From Streptomyces cucumeris (GTDB taxonomy: Bacteria > Actinomycetota > Actinomycetes > Streptomycetales > Streptomycetaceae), in the NCBI RefSeq assembly GCF_024295805.1, contig NZ_JANCLX010000006.1, positions 136,849-200,848 on the forward strand: DNA of 64,000 nucleotides, given 5' to 3'. The stretch's first letter is position 1. Every line of letters starts with the position of its first letter. Under the pieces are notes generated by a model, which saw only the letters and a program-made list of their open reading frames with translations, was not told the origin of the DNA and ran no database searches. Shown piece after piece: positions 1 to 8,194 of this stretch. The translations under genes and the position numbers were made by a program.

Positions 1-1
1 C

Positions 2-313
2 GCCCGGCTGATGAGCGCCCTGCGCGGGGACACCGCCCCGCAGGAGCCCAAGGACGAGGTGCTGGCCGGGCTGTCACCCCGGGAACGGGAGATCCTGGCG
101 CTGATCGGCGAGGGACTGACCAACCGGCAGATCGGCAAACGGCTCTACCTCTCCGAGAAGACGGTCAAGAACCACATCTCCCGGCTGCTGGCCAAACTGG
201 GCGTCGAGCGCCGCATCCAGGCGGCGGTGCTGGCGACCCACTCCTCCCCGGCGGCCCCCGACGACCATACGGCGCGCTCCGCGCCCCAGGCGCCCCATGT
301 GCCCCACGGCTGA
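2..313 (+). CDS. LuxR-family response regulator, C-terminal part (DosR/DevR-like), cut by the left edge
   Basis: Only the end of this gene is in the window; the frame is open from base 2 with no start, so the receiver domain lies outside. The visible part holds a LuxR/NarL helix-turn-helix starting at [12 protein letters not shown] and continuing through [28 protein letters not shown], the DNA-recognition region of DosR/DevR-type regulators. A proline/alanine-rich tail of about 25 residues follows. The next genes are an Acg-like nitroreductase and a DosS-like two-GAF histidine kinase, so by context this is probably the response regulator of a hypoxia or nitric-oxide type dormancy system. The LuxR assignment is firm; the DosR pairing is inference. 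Confidence 0.85.
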   Translation, partial: ARLMSALRGDTAPQEPKDEVLAGLSPREREILALIGEGLTNRQIGKRLYLSEKTVKNHISRLLAKLGVERRIQAAVLATHSSPAAPDDHTARSAPQAPHVPHG

Positions 314-332
314 GGGCCGGTACGCACCCATC

Positions 333-358
333 GGTCCCCCACCGGGACCAACGGCCCC
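333..358. promoter_or_regulatory. Candidate DosR-type palindrome upstream of the nitroreductase gene
   Basis: GGTCCC and GGGACC form a perfect inverted repeat with a 5-base spacer (333-349). The right arm continues into GGGACC-AAC-GGCCCC (344-358), a near-palindrome resembling the GGGAC/GTCCC core of DosR boxes. It sits 75-100 bases before the nitroreductase start, as an activator site would. The GC-rich background makes chance palindromes common, so this is only a candidate. Confidence 0.3.
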
Positions 359-432
359 TGCCCCACCCGCTCTCCCGAGCCGCACGCTGACTGCGCGGGG
401 TACCTCCCGCGCCCACCGGCGAGGAGAAGACC

Positions 433-1443
433 ATGCAGCCCGCAGTACTCGACGCGGCGATCCTCGAGAAACTGATCTCCGCGGCCGTGGCCGCTCCGTC
501 GATGCACAACACCCAGCCGTGGCGCTACCGGCTGAACCCCGACACCGTCACGCTGGAGGTACGGGCGGCTCCGGAACGCGCCCTGCGCGAGGCCGACCCG
601 ATGGGGAGGGCCATGAGCGTCTCCGCCGGGGCCGCCGTGTTCAACCTGCGGGTGGCGGTGGCCCACTTCGGCTGGGAGCCGGTGGTCCGGCTGCTGCCGC
701 ACCGCTCACAGCCGGATCTGCTGGCCACGGTGCGGCTGGCCGCGTCGTCCCGTGCCCGTCCGCACCCCGCGCACGACGAGCTGTACGACGTGATCTGGCG
801 CCGGCACAGCAGCCGGTTGCCCTTCACCGGGCGCCGGCTGCCCCGTCAGCTTCTGTACCGGCTGGCCGACGCCGCCCGTGAGGACGGCGCCGGTCTGCAT
901 CTCGCGGGCCCGGAGGAGACCTCCCATCTGCTGCGGCTGACCGCCGAGGCCGAACAGCGCAACACCCACGACCCGCGGCGGGTCTCCGAGAGCCGGGAGT
1001 GGCTGCGCGACAGCGGTCCGTACGGGATCCCCGCCGCGGCCGTCGGCCCCCAGGACAGCGCGCACCGGATGCCGGTGCGGGACTTCCGCGCCACGGGCAC
1101 GGGCGCCCGGCAGCCGACGGCGCTGTTCGAGAGCCGTCCCACCCTGGCGGTGCTGACCACCGGCCACGACCGGCGGGCGGACTGGCTGCGGGCCGGGCAG
1201 GCCCTGGAGCACGTCCTGCTGCTGGCGACCTCGCACGCGGTACGGGCCTCGCTGCTGCACCAGGCGCTGGAGTGGTCGGATCTGCGGTGGGCGCTCAACG
1301 ACGGCCGCCGGACACCGGGCCATGTGCAGATGCTGATCCGGCTCGGCTACGGGCCGGCGGGTCCGGCCACCCCGCGCAGCGGCGCCCATGACGCACTGGA
1401 CGGCGGCCCGGCGGGCCCGGGCGGTACGGCCGCCGGGCACTGA
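433..1443 (+). CDS. Acg-like nitroreductase family protein
   Basis: A 336-residue protein of the Acg (Rv2032-like) branch of the FMN-dependent nitroreductase superfamily. The N-terminal segment with APSMHNTQPWRY (about residues 18-29) is the family's flavin-region signature, and a second half-domain follows near residues 120-140 (IWRRHSSRLPFTGR). In mycobacteria, Acg proteins belong to the DosR dormancy regulon and may bind FMN without obvious catalysis, so the substrate here is unknown. The start is supported by GAGGAGAAGACC just before the ATG. It lies between the response-regulator tail and the convergent kinase gene, matching the dormancy context. Confidence 0.82.
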   Translation: MQPAVLDAAILEKLISAAVAAPSMHNTQPWRYRLNPDTVTLEVRAAPERALREADPMGRAMSVSAGAAVFNLRVAVAHFGWEPVVRLLPHRSQPDLLATVRLAASSRARPHPAHDELYDVIWRRHSSRLPFTGRRLPRQLLYRLADAAREDGAGLHLAGPEETSHLLRLTAEAEQRNTHDPRRVSESREWLRDSGPYGIPAAAVGPQDSAHRMPVRDFRATGTGARQPTALFESRPTLAVLTTGHDRRADWLRAGQALEHVLLLATSHAVRASLLHQALEWSDLRWALNDGRRTPGHVQMLIRLGYGPAGPATPRSGAHDALDGGPAGPGGTAAGH

Positions 1444-1474
1444 GCGGAGTCGGCACCGAGCGGGGCCCGGCGGC

Positions 1475-3193
1475 TCAGGGGCTGCGCAGCGGTACGCCCC
1501 ACACCAGCCGGGTGCCGCCGCCGGTGGGCACCTGGATGTCCAGCCCACCGCCGTACTTCTCGGCGCGCTCGGCCAGATTGCGCAGTCCGCTGCGCCGTCC
1601 GCCCTCCGGGACGCCCACGCCGTTGTCGGTGACGGTCAGGGTCAGCCGCCCGGAGGCGACCACCAGGGAGACCTCCGCGGCCCCGGCCTCCGCGTGCCGG
1701 GCGGTGTTCGACAGCGACTCGGCGAGGACCGCGACCATGTCGTCGGCGACCGGACGCGGCACATCGGTGTCGACCAGGCCCTCGGTGCGCAGCGAGGGGG
1801 TGAAGCCGAGCGCGGGCACCGCCTCCTCGATGGTCTTGGCGGTGCGGACGCGCAGGCCCTGGACGGCGGGGCCCGCCTCATGGGACCGCAGGCCGAAGAT
1901 GGTCGACCGGATGATCTTGATGGTGTCGTCGAGGTCGTCCACCACCCGCAGCAGCCGTTCGGAGCCCTCGGGGTGCTGGACGAAGCGCAGGGTGCTCTGC
2001 AGTGTCATCCCCGCGGCGAACAGCCGCTGGATGGCCAGGTCGTGCAGATCGCGGGCGATCCGGTCGCGGTCCTCCAGCAGGGCGAGCTGTTCGGCGTCCC
2101 GCCGCCGCTCGGCCAGTCTCATGGCGATGGCCGCCTGGCCCGCGAAGCCCAGCAGGGTGTCGGTCTCGATCTGGGTGAAGGGGGCGCTGTGCACCGAACG
2201 GGCCAGCGACAGCACCCCGCCCACCCCGTCACTGGTGCGCATCGGTACCGCGACGGCCGGACCGAGCCCCTCCCAGCGCCGGGGGCCGACCGTGATCCGC
2301 GGATCGTTCTTGACGTCGGTGCTGGTGACCGGCTCGGAGGCGGTGAACGCGGCCCCGGCGAAGGAGCCCCGGCAGGGCAGCACCAGTCCGCGGTGGGCCT
2401 CGGCGTCGGTGCCCGAGGCGAGCGCGACCTCCAGGTCGTCGCTCCCCTCGACGGGCAGCATGAGCACCCCGAGGTCGGCGGCCAGGATCCGCCGGGCGTG
2501 GTCGACGATCAGCTCCAGCACGCTGGTCTCGTCCACCCCGGACAACAGACTGTTGGTGACCTCGGCGTTCGCCTCCAGCCACGCCTGGCGGTGCCGGGCC
2601 TCCTCGTACAGCCGGGCGTTCTCGATGGCCACACCCGCGGCAACGGCCAGGGTCGACAGCACCGTCTCGTCCTCGCCGTCGAACTCCTTCCCCCCGCGCT
2701 TCTCGGTCAGATACAGATTGCCGAAAACCTCGTCCCGCACCCGGATGGGCACCCCCAGGAACGAGCGCATCGGCGGATGGCCCGGCGGGAAGCCGTACGA
2801 GGCGGGGTGCTCGGAGAGCTCGGCCAGCCGCAGCGGCTCGGGGTGGCGGATCAGCTCGCCGAGGATGCCGTGCCCGGCCGGCAGGTCACCGATCGTCTCG
2901 ATCCGCTCCTTGCCGATGCCCACCGGCAGGAACTCCGCGAGCCGCTGGTCCTCGCCGATGACGCCGAGCGCCCCGTACTCGGCGTCCACCAGGACCACCG
3001 CGGCCTCCACGATCCGCCGCAGCACATGGGACAGATCCAGCTCGCGGCCGACCGAGAGGACGGCTTCCAGCAGGCTGTGCACCCGGTCCTGGGTGCCGCG
3101 CACCGCGTCGATGCGGACCTGCAACTCCTCCAGCAGCTCGTCCAGCCGCAGGCGGGGCAGGTACTCCGAACTCCTCGCGCTCTCCATGCCCAC
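1475..3193 (-). CDS. devS: Two-GAF sensor histidine kinase, DosS/DevS-like
   Basis: A 572-residue cytoplasmic kinase without membrane segments. GAF-A spans about residues 55-200 and GAF-B about 215-360. A HisKA_3 dimerisation box follows with the likely phospho-acceptor His384 in RIARDLHDLAIQRLF, and a HATPase_c domain ends the protein (ESLSNTARHAEAG, DNGVG). GAF-A contains FPPGHPPMRSFLGVP; the histidine there (about 139) is where mycobacterial DosS/DosT carry the proximal haem ligand, so a gas- or redox-sensing haem is plausible. It points toward the regulator and nitroreductase genes, and the partner is probably the regulator at the left edge. Kinase identity is firm; haem binding is family-based inference. 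Confidence 0.88.
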   Translation of the reverse strand: MGMESARSSEYLPRLRLDELLEELQVRIDAVRGTQDRVHSLLEAVLSVGRELDLSHVLRRIVEAAVVLVDAEYGALGVIGEDQRLAEFLPVGIGKERIETIGDLPAGHGILGELIRHPEPLRLAELSEHPASYGFPPGHPPMRSFLGVPIRVRDEVFGNLYLTEKRGGKEFDGEDETVLSTLAVAAGVAIENARLYEEARHRQAWLEANAEVTNSLLSGVDETSVLELIVDHARRILAADLGVLMLPVEGSDDLEVALASGTDAEAHRGLVLPCRGSFAGAAFTASEPVTSTDVKNDPRITVGPRRWEGLGPAVAVPMRTSDGVGGVLSLARSVHSAPFTQIETDTLLGFAGQAAIAMRLAERRRDAEQLALLEDRDRIARDLHDLAIQRLFAAGMTLQSTLRFVQHPEGSERLLRVVDDLDDTIKIIRSTIFGLRSHEAGPAVQGLRVRTAKTIEEAVPALGFTPSLRTEGLVDTDVPRPVADDMVAVLAESLSNTARHAEAGAAEVSLVVASGRLTLTVTDNGVGVPEGGRRSGLRNLAERAEKYGGGLDIQVPTGGGTRLVWGVPLRSP

Positions 3194-3247
3194 CGTGCCT
3201 CCGTCGGCTTCAGCGCGCGCGGCGCGGCGTCCCCACGGTCTTCCCCT

Positions 3248-3775
3248 TCACGGTAGCGGCGCCCCGTTGAGCAGCGCGTCGAGCCGGTCGAGAAAGAGCT
3301 CCTGCCTGGCCACGATCTTCGTACGGGCCGTTTCCGGATCCATCCACTCGACCCGGTCGAGCTCCGGGAACTCCCGCATCCGGCCGGATCCCCGGGGCCA
3401 CTCCATGGTGAAGGTGCCGGGAGTGATCCGGTCCGGGTCGAGATCGCCCGCCAGGGCCCAGACGGTCACCAGCTTGCCGCCGGTCTGCCGGACCGAGCCG
3501 AGCGGCAGCAGCTCGCCGTCGGGCGGCGGCATACCGAGCTCCTCCGCGAACTCCCGGCGCGCGGCGGCCTCGGGGGTCTCCTCCTCGGTGTACTCGCCCT
3601 TGGGCACGGACCAGGCACGTTCGTCCCGGGTGGCCCAGAACGGGCCGCCCATATGACCGAGCAGCACCTCGACGGCCGGTCCCGTGCCGCGGAACAGCAG
3701 GATTCCGGCGCTGCGCCGCTCGGTCCGCCGCCCGGTGCGCCGCTCCGTGCCGTGCTCCGTGCTCTTCTCCGTCAC
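3248..3775 (-). CDS. NUDIX hydrolase
   Basis: The Nudix box is complete: GEYTEEETPEAAARREFAEELG fits Gx5Ex7REUxEExGU, the metal-binding and catalytic motif for nucleoside-diphosphate-linked substrates. About 175 residues. I place the start at the GTG at 3775 (VTEKSTEHG) because the open frame upstream is low-complexity Arg/Pro/Gly of non-coding character; no strong ribosome site is visible, so the start is uncertain. The C-terminal half (PRGSGRMREFPELDRVEWMDPETA) resembles diadenosine-polyphosphate or NTP-type NUDIX proteins that are about this size in actinomycetes. The substrate cannot be told from sequence. It lies 54 bases downstream of the kinase start on the same strand. Confidence 0.85.
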   Translation of the reverse strand: MTEKSTEHGTERRTGRRTERRSAGILLFRGTGPAVEVLLGHMGGPFWATRDERAWSVPKGEYTEEETPEAAARREFAEELGMPPPDGELLPLGSVRQTGGKLVTVWALAGDLDPDRITPGTFTMEWPRGSGRMREFPELDRVEWMDPETARTKIVARQELFLDRLDALLNGAPLP

Positions 3776-3939
3776 AGTGCCCAGTGTGCGGCCGGAGCGG
3801 CCGGGCCGCCGCCCCGTCCGGCCGCACGGCGCCGCCGGAGGCCGCCCGGCGGGGCCGGGGCGGATGCTTCGGGGCGGTACCGCTGGGCACTCGGCGCGCA
3901 AGCGCGGGCATCGACCGATCCAGGGAGCGCTGATCCACG

Positions 3940-4428
3940 ATGCGCTACGAAGAACTCACCGACCAGGTCCGGACCCGGGCCCGGCTGCGGGACCGGCGGT
4001 CGGCCGAGCGGGCGGTCCGGGCGACGCTGGAGACCCTCGCCGAGCGGATCCCCGGTGGGCTGGCGGCCCATCTGGCGGCCCAGCTCCCGGCCGAGGCGGC
4101 GGAGCCGGTGCTCCGGGTGACCGCCTCCGGCCGGGGCTCGCCCGAGGAGCGGGCGCACCGGCGCGACCACGGCGAGCGGTTCGGCCTCACCGGTTTCGCG
4201 GGCCGGATCGCCTGGCGCGCCGAGCGCACCGAGGAGGAGGCGCTGCGCGAGGCGAGCGCCTTCTTCGAAGTGCTGGACGCCGCGGTGGACCCGGAGCTGA
4301 TGGAGAAGGTGTACGGGGTGCTGCCGGGCGACATCCGCGCACTGCTCCCTGAGGCACGGGCCGATGTCGACGCCCGCGACGACGGCCCCACGGGCGGCGC
4401 CGGATCCGCGGGCCGCGAAACTCAGTGA
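3940..4428 (+). CDS. DUF2267 domain protein
   Basis: A 162-residue acidic/arginine-rich soluble protein matching the DUF2267 pattern: an N-terminal MRYEELTDQVRTRARL helix, then AERAVRATLETLAERIPGGLAAHLAAQLP, and a second copy of the helical motif near residues 95-135. DUF2267 proteins are small and alpha-helical, of unknown biochemical role. They are often found beside universal stress and Acg/DosR-type genes, which fits this position. No signal peptide or membrane segment is seen. A tail of about 20 residues is low-complexity Gly/Asp. Confidence 0.75.
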   Translation: MRYEELTDQVRTRARLRDRRSAERAVRATLETLAERIPGGLAAHLAAQLPAEAAEPVLRVTASGRGSPEERAHRRDHGERFGLTGFAGRIAWRAERTEEEALREASAFFEVLDAAVDPELMEKVYGVLPGDIRALLPEARADVDARDDGPTGGAGSAGRETQ

Positions 4429-4461
4429 TCATCCCGGGCCCGCGCGGCGTACGGTGCTGCC

Positions 4462-4986
4462 ATGCCCGAACTCCAGCGCCTCCGGCGCGATCACGCCGCG
4501 GCCCTGCTCGCCTTCGAGCGGGAGAACCGCGCCTACTTCGCGCAGACGATTCCCGACCGCGGTGACGACTACTTCGCCGGGTTCGACGCGCGCCACGCCG
4601 AGCTGCTCGCCGCACAGGAGGCCGGACTCGACCACTTCCATCTGATCGTGGACTCCGACGGCGAGGTGCTGGGCCGGGTCAATCTGGTCGCCGTGACCGG
4701 CGGGACGGCCGAGCTGGGGTACCGGATCGCCGAGCGGGCCACCCGGCAGGGCCTCGCGACCAGCGCCGTCCGGCAGATCTGTGTCCTGGCGGCCACCGCG
4801 TACGGGCTCACCGCGCTGCGCGCCGAGACCACCCTCGACAACGCCGGGTCACGCGCCGTCCTGACCCGGGCCGGGTTCGTCCCCACCGGGGAGGAGGTCG
4901 TCCTCAGCGGCCGGCCCGGGCTCGCCTACGTCCGCGATCTGACGGACGTCCGGGAGGCGGCCGCCCGGGAGACGGCCGCCCCGTAG
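4462..4986 (+). CDS. GNAT-family N-acetyltransferase (RimJ/RimL type)
   Basis: A 174-residue GNAT acetyltransferase that would use acetyl-CoA. The body has the RimJ/RimL-like pattern: VLGRVNLVAVTGGTAELGYRIAERATRQGLATSAVRQI, in which RxTRQG-A forms the acetyl-CoA pyrophosphate loop (motif A), followed by NAGSRAVLTRAGFVPTGE (motif B). Such enzymes acetylate N-termini of proteins, antibiotics or small amines; the substrate is not predictable. The ATG at 4462 is the first start after the DUF2267 stop, 34 bases away. No partner gene suggests its role. Confidence 0.82.
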   Translation: MPELQRLRRDHAAALLAFERENRAYFAQTIPDRGDDYFAGFDARHAELLAAQEAGLDHFHLIVDSDGEVLGRVNLVAVTGGTAELGYRIAERATRQGLATSAVRQICVLAATAYGLTALRAETTLDNAGSRAVLTRAGFVPTGEEVVLSGRPGLAYVRDLTDVREAAARETAAP

Positions 4987-5249
4987 CGCACCGTCTCCCT
5001 CCGCCTCCCGGACGCGAGGAGCCGCCGCCCCGCGGGCACAACGGGGAAAGCACCGCGGGAGCGGCGGCGTCCCGAGTCGGAAGGACCCGGGTGAGCGCCC
5101 GGGGCGTGGGATTCCCCGGCGTCTCATGAGTGAGTACGGACCCCGTCCGCCCCGCGTTCACCGGTCGTGGACGGGGTCACGCCCGGCCGCGGGCAGCCAC
5201 CCCGTCCCACACATTGCCGCGGCCTGTCCGGCTTGCCAGGCTGTGCCCT

Positions 5250-5897
5250 ATGCCGACCTCCAGCCTGTCCGAACTCGTCGACGAACTGCTCTGCGGCACC
5301 CATCCACTGCCGATCATCTCCGCGGGCGTCCCCGTCCTGCGGCAGCCCGCCCTCCCCTACGAGGGCCAGCTCTCCGCGGACCAGCTCGACCGGCTGCTGC
5401 GGGCGATGCGCGACACCATGCACGCCGCGCCCGGTGTGGGGCTGGCCGCCCCGCAGATCGGCGTACCGCTGCGGCTCGCCGTGATCGAGGACCCGGCCGA
5501 GGTGACGGCCGAGGTGCGGGAGGCGCGCGGCCGGGTGCCGCAGCCGTACCGCGTCCTGGTCAACCCGTCCTACGAACCCGTGGGCGGGGGCCGGGCGGCG
5601 TTCTTCGAGGGATGTCTGAGCGTTCCCGGCTGGCAGGCCGTGGTCAGCCGCCCGGAGCGGATCCGGCTGCGCGGTCAGGACGAGACGGGGCGCGAGGTGG
5701 ACGAGGAGTTCACCGGCTGGCCCGCCCGGATCGTCCAGCACGAGACCGACCACCTCGACGGTGTGCTCTACCTGGACCGCGCCGAGACCCGCTCGCTGGC
5801 CTCCGCGCAGGCGGTCACCGACTACTGGTCCCAGCCCACACCGGAAGCGGCGGCCCGTTCGCTGGGCTTCCCGCTGGACGGCACCGGCACGCGCTGA
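5250..5897 (+). CDS. def: Peptide deformylase (first of two in the window)
   Basis: Removes the formyl group from the initiator methionine of nascent proteins. All three deformylase motifs are present: GVGLAAPQIG (motif 1), EGCLSVPGW with the metal-ligand cysteine (motif 2) and QHETDHLDG with the HExxH zinc/iron site (motif 3). Starting at the ATG at 5250 (MPTSSLSELVDELL) gives 215 residues, slightly longer than the usual 170-190 because of an N-terminal extension; the frame is open further upstream but that part is Arg/Pro-rich and non-coding in character. A second deformylase is encoded at 52165-52713, so this is one of at least two copies; streptomycetes commonly carry several. Confidence 0.93.
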   Translation: MPTSSLSELVDELLCGTHPLPIISAGVPVLRQPALPYEGQLSADQLDRLLRAMRDTMHAAPGVGLAAPQIGVPLRLAVIEDPAEVTAEVREARGRVPQPYRVLVNPSYEPVGGGRAAFFEGCLSVPGWQAVVSRPERIRLRGQDETGREVDEEFTGWPARIVQHETDHLDGVLYLDRAETRSLASAQAVTDYWSQPTPEAAARSLGFPLDGTGTR

Positions 5898-6108
5898 CCC
5901 GACGGCGGGCGCGTTCCCGCCACCGCACCGCCGTGGCACCGGGCCGACCGCCCGGCTCGCCACGGCATGCGTTCGTCATCGGCTGGCAGTCGCCGAATCA
6001 CCACGCGGACACTGTGGCGTTCGCCGCCACGGCGAGACTGGGGTCGACGCGAGCGGTGCGGACCGTCTTCCGCACCGCGCCGATGAGCGGGCCGCTGTCC
6101 CCCGCCCG

Positions 6109-6149
6109 CTCCCTTCTCTCCCCTTTTCTCCTTCTCCTTCCTCTCTCCC
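6109..6149. other. 41-base uninterrupted polypyrimidine tract in the leader of olsB
   Basis: The 290-base space between def and olsB (5898-6187) holds no convincing gene. Within it bases 6109-6149 are all C or T on the + strand, striking in a 70%+ GC sequence, and end about 38 bases before the olsB start. Such a homopurine-homopyrimidine run can adopt H-DNA or, as RNA, be an unstructured C/U-rich leader. No function is assigned. Confidence 0.6.
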
Positions 6150-6187
6150 GCTGCCGCTCCTGACGTCCCCCTGAACGGAGAACCGGA

Positions 6188-6946
6188 ATGTCCGTGCTCA
6201 CGACGTCCCCCGTACCGGCGTCCACCAGCTCGTACGTCACCTCCATCGCCCATACCGAGGAGCAGGTCCACGCCGCGCAGCGACTGCGCCACCAGGTGTT
6301 CGGCGTGGAGCGGGGAGGCCGGCTGTCCTCGCCCTTCCCCGGACGCGACGTGGACGAGTTCGACGCGCTGATGGACCACCTGATCGTCACGGACACCGCG
6401 ACGGGCACGGTGGTCGGCACCTACCGGCTGCTCCCCCCGGGCCGCAGCGAACGGCTCTACTCCGACACCGAGTTCGATCTGCGCGGCCTTCCGGAGGAGG
6501 TCCGCTCCGCCATGGTCGAGGCGGGACGGGCCTGTGTGCACCCCGACCACCGCTCGGGCGCCGTGATCAATCTGATGTGGGCCGGACTGGCCCGTTACGT
6601 CCTGCTGTCCGGCCACCGCTACCTCGCGGGCTGTGCCTCGGTCCCGCTGGGCGACGGCGGACGGGCCGCGGCCAACGCCTGGCTGCTGGGCACCACCCGG
6701 CACGCCGCCCCCGCCGAGCTGCGGGTGCATCCGCTCGACCCGTGGGTACCGGACCAGCCGCTGGACACCGAGCCGAGCTACGCCGGAATGCCGCCGCTGC
6801 TCCGCGGCTATCTGCGGGTCGGTGCCTGGATGTGCGGCTCCCCGCAGCACGACCGGAGCTTCGACGACGCCGACTTCTTCGTCCTGCTGGACACCGAGCG
6901 GATGAACGACCGCTACCGCCGCTACTTCCTGGGCGAGCCCAGGTGA
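6188..6946 (+). CDS. olsB: Ornithine N-acyltransferase, OlsB-like (GNAT fold)
   Basis: A 252-residue protein of the OlsB family, which transfers a 3-hydroxyacyl chain from acyl carrier protein to the alpha-amino group of ornithine, the first step of ornithine-lipid synthesis. Recognisable segments are AQRLRHQVFGVE near residue 33, DEFDALMDHLIVTD, VVGTYRLLPPG, and EAGRACVHPDHRSGAVINLMWAGLARYV, typical of the acyltransferase core. The adjacent gene is a PlsC-type acyltransferase overlapping by 4 bases, exactly the OlsB-OlsA arrangement. A GGAG ribosome site precedes the ATG. Ornithine lipids replace phospholipids in the membrane under phosphate limitation in many bacteria. Confidence 0.8.
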   Translation: MSVLTTSPVPASTSSYVTSIAHTEEQVHAAQRLRHQVFGVERGGRLSSPFPGRDVDEFDALMDHLIVTDTATGTVVGTYRLLPPGRSERLYSDTEFDLRGLPEEVRSAMVEAGRACVHPDHRSGAVINLMWAGLARYVLLSGHRYLAGCASVPLGDGGRAAANAWLLGTTRHAAPAELRVHPLDPWVPDQPLDTEPSYAGMPPLLRGYLRVGAWMCGSPQHDRSFDDADFFVLLDTERMNDRYRRYFLGEPR

Positions 6947-7773
6947 CCGTCACGGTACCGATGGGCGCACCGGCGCAGGCGTGGACCGTATGGTCCCCGT
7001 GCGGCCCGGACTGTGTCGCCCACGCCGCCGGCCGGACCCCCGCCCTCCGCGCCCTGCGGCGCACCGCCGCCTTCGGCCGGGCGCTGGTCGGCGCGGTGGC
7101 GCGGGGTGAGCGGATCGCCGAACCGGAGACGCTGCGCTCCCACGCCGCCGGGCTGCTCACCGCGCTGGGCATACGGCTGGAGGTGGCGGGCGACCCCGCG
7201 CTCGGCGCACCGGGCCCGACCGGCACCCTCGTCGTCGCCAATCACATCTCCTGGCTGGACATCGTGGCGCTGCTGGCCGTGGAGCCGGTGGTCATGCTGG
7301 CCAAACGGGAGGTGGCGGACTGGCCGGTGGTCGGCCCGCTGGCGGAGCGGGCCGGAACGGTGTTCATCGACCGGGCCGGACTGCGCCAACTGCCCGGCAC
7401 CGTACGGGAGATCTCGCATCTGCTGCGCGCGGGCCGGTCGGTGGTGGTCTTCCCCCAGGGCGTCACCTGGTGTGCCGGCACGGGCGGGGACTTCCGCCGC
7501 GCCACCTTCCAGGCCGCGCTCGACGCGGGCGCGCCGGTGCGTCCGGTGGCCCTGGAGTACCTCCAGCACGGCGCGCCGTCCACGGTGGCGGCCTTCGTCG
7601 GCGAGGACGACTTCGGCAGTTCACTGCGCCGGGTGCTGCGTGCGGACGGGCTGACCATCCGGGTGCGCAACCACCGGCCGCTGCTGCCCGTACCGGGGAG
7701 GGACGACCGCCGTACGCTCGCCGCGCGGGCGCAGGCCAGGGTATGCGGAACGGGGCCGGCCCGGCACGGCTGA
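6943..7773 (+). CDS. olsA: PlsC-type acyltransferase, OlsA-like
   Basis: A 276-residue membrane-associated acyltransferase that would acylate lyso-ornithine lipid at the 3-hydroxyl. The PlsC motifs are present: NHISWLD (H-x4-D catalytic pair, motif I), FIDRAG (motif II), FPQGVTW in place of the usual FPEGT (motif III), and a proline-containing motif IV (PVRPVALEY). I use the GTG at 6943, whose GTGA overlaps the olsB stop and implies translational coupling; the ATG at 6961 is an alternative. The glutamine in FPQG is a variation seen in OlsA-like enzymes. Coupling to olsB makes a lyso-ornithine substrate more likely than lyso-phosphatidic acid. Confidence 0.8.
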   Translation: MTVTVPMGAPAQAWTVWSPCGPDCVAHAAGRTPALRALRRTAAFGRALVGAVARGERIAEPETLRSHAAGLLTALGIRLEVAGDPALGAPGPTGTLVVANHISWLDIVALLAVEPVVMLAKREVADWPVVGPLAERAGTVFIDRAGLRQLPGTVREISHLLRAGRSVVVFPQGVTWCAGTGGDFRRATFQAALDAGAPVRPVALEYLQHGAPSTVAAFVGEDDFGSSLRRVLRADGLTIRVRNHRPLLPVPGRDDRRTLAARAQARVCGTGPARHG

Positions 7774-7776
7774 CCG

Positions 7777-7816
7777 CACCGTCCGGCCCCGGGCGGGTTC
7801 CCGGGGCCGGACGGTG
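7777..7816. terminator. Bidirectional terminator between olsA and the TPR gene
   Basis: A perfect 17-base-pair stem (arms 7777-7793 and 7800-7816, beginning CACCGTCC and ending GGACGGTG) with a 6-base loop lies in the 58-base gap between two convergent genes. No U-tract follows, as is common in streptomycetes. Confidence 0.8.
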
Positions 7817-7831
7817 TGGCGCGGTGCCCGG

Positions 7832-8194
7832 TCAGTCCGCCGTGTCCGCGAACTCCCCGCGGAACGCATCCGCCACCCGCAGCGCTCCGGCCGCTTCCCG
7901 GTCCCGTCCCTGCCGCTGCAGGGTGCGGCCCAGCATCAGATGGGCGTACGCCTCGACCGGATCGCGGGCGATCACCGCACGCAACTGCTCCTCGGCGCGG
8001 GTGAGTTGGGCGGAGTGGTAGTAGGCGCGGGCCAGCAGCAGCCGCGGGGCGATCTGCTCCGGCTCGTCCTCGACCACGGTGGTGAGGATACGGGCGGCCT
8101 CGGTGTACTCCTCCGCCTCGAAGAACAGCCCGGCGCGCGCCCAGCGTTCGGCCAGGGTCTCCTCGGGGACGTACGCGGTGGGGTGCGCGGTCAT
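7832..8194 (-). CDS. Small TPR-repeat protein
   Basis: A 120-residue soluble protein made almost only of tetratricopeptide repeats: A-x-LFFEAEEYTEAARIL, APRLLLARAYYHSAQLTRAEEQL and AYAHLMLGRTLQRQGRDREAAGAL are three consecutive TPR-type helix pairs, which bind protein partners. The ATG overlaps the stop of the upstream pirin gene (ATGA), so the two are translated together. The pairing suggests it scaffolds or partners the pirin, but its job is unknown. Confidence 0.8.
   Translation of the reverse strand: MTAHPTAYVPEETLAERWARAGLFFEAEEYTEAARILTTVVEDEPEQIAPRLLLARAYYHSAQLTRAEEQLRAVIARDPVEAYAHLMLGRTLQRQGRDREAAGALRVADAFRGEFADTAD

Noticed and set aside
1512..3656. Long plus-strand frame opposite the DosS-like kinase
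   Set aside because: Low-complexity Ser/Arg sequence with no motif; the minus-strand kinase has full domain signatures.
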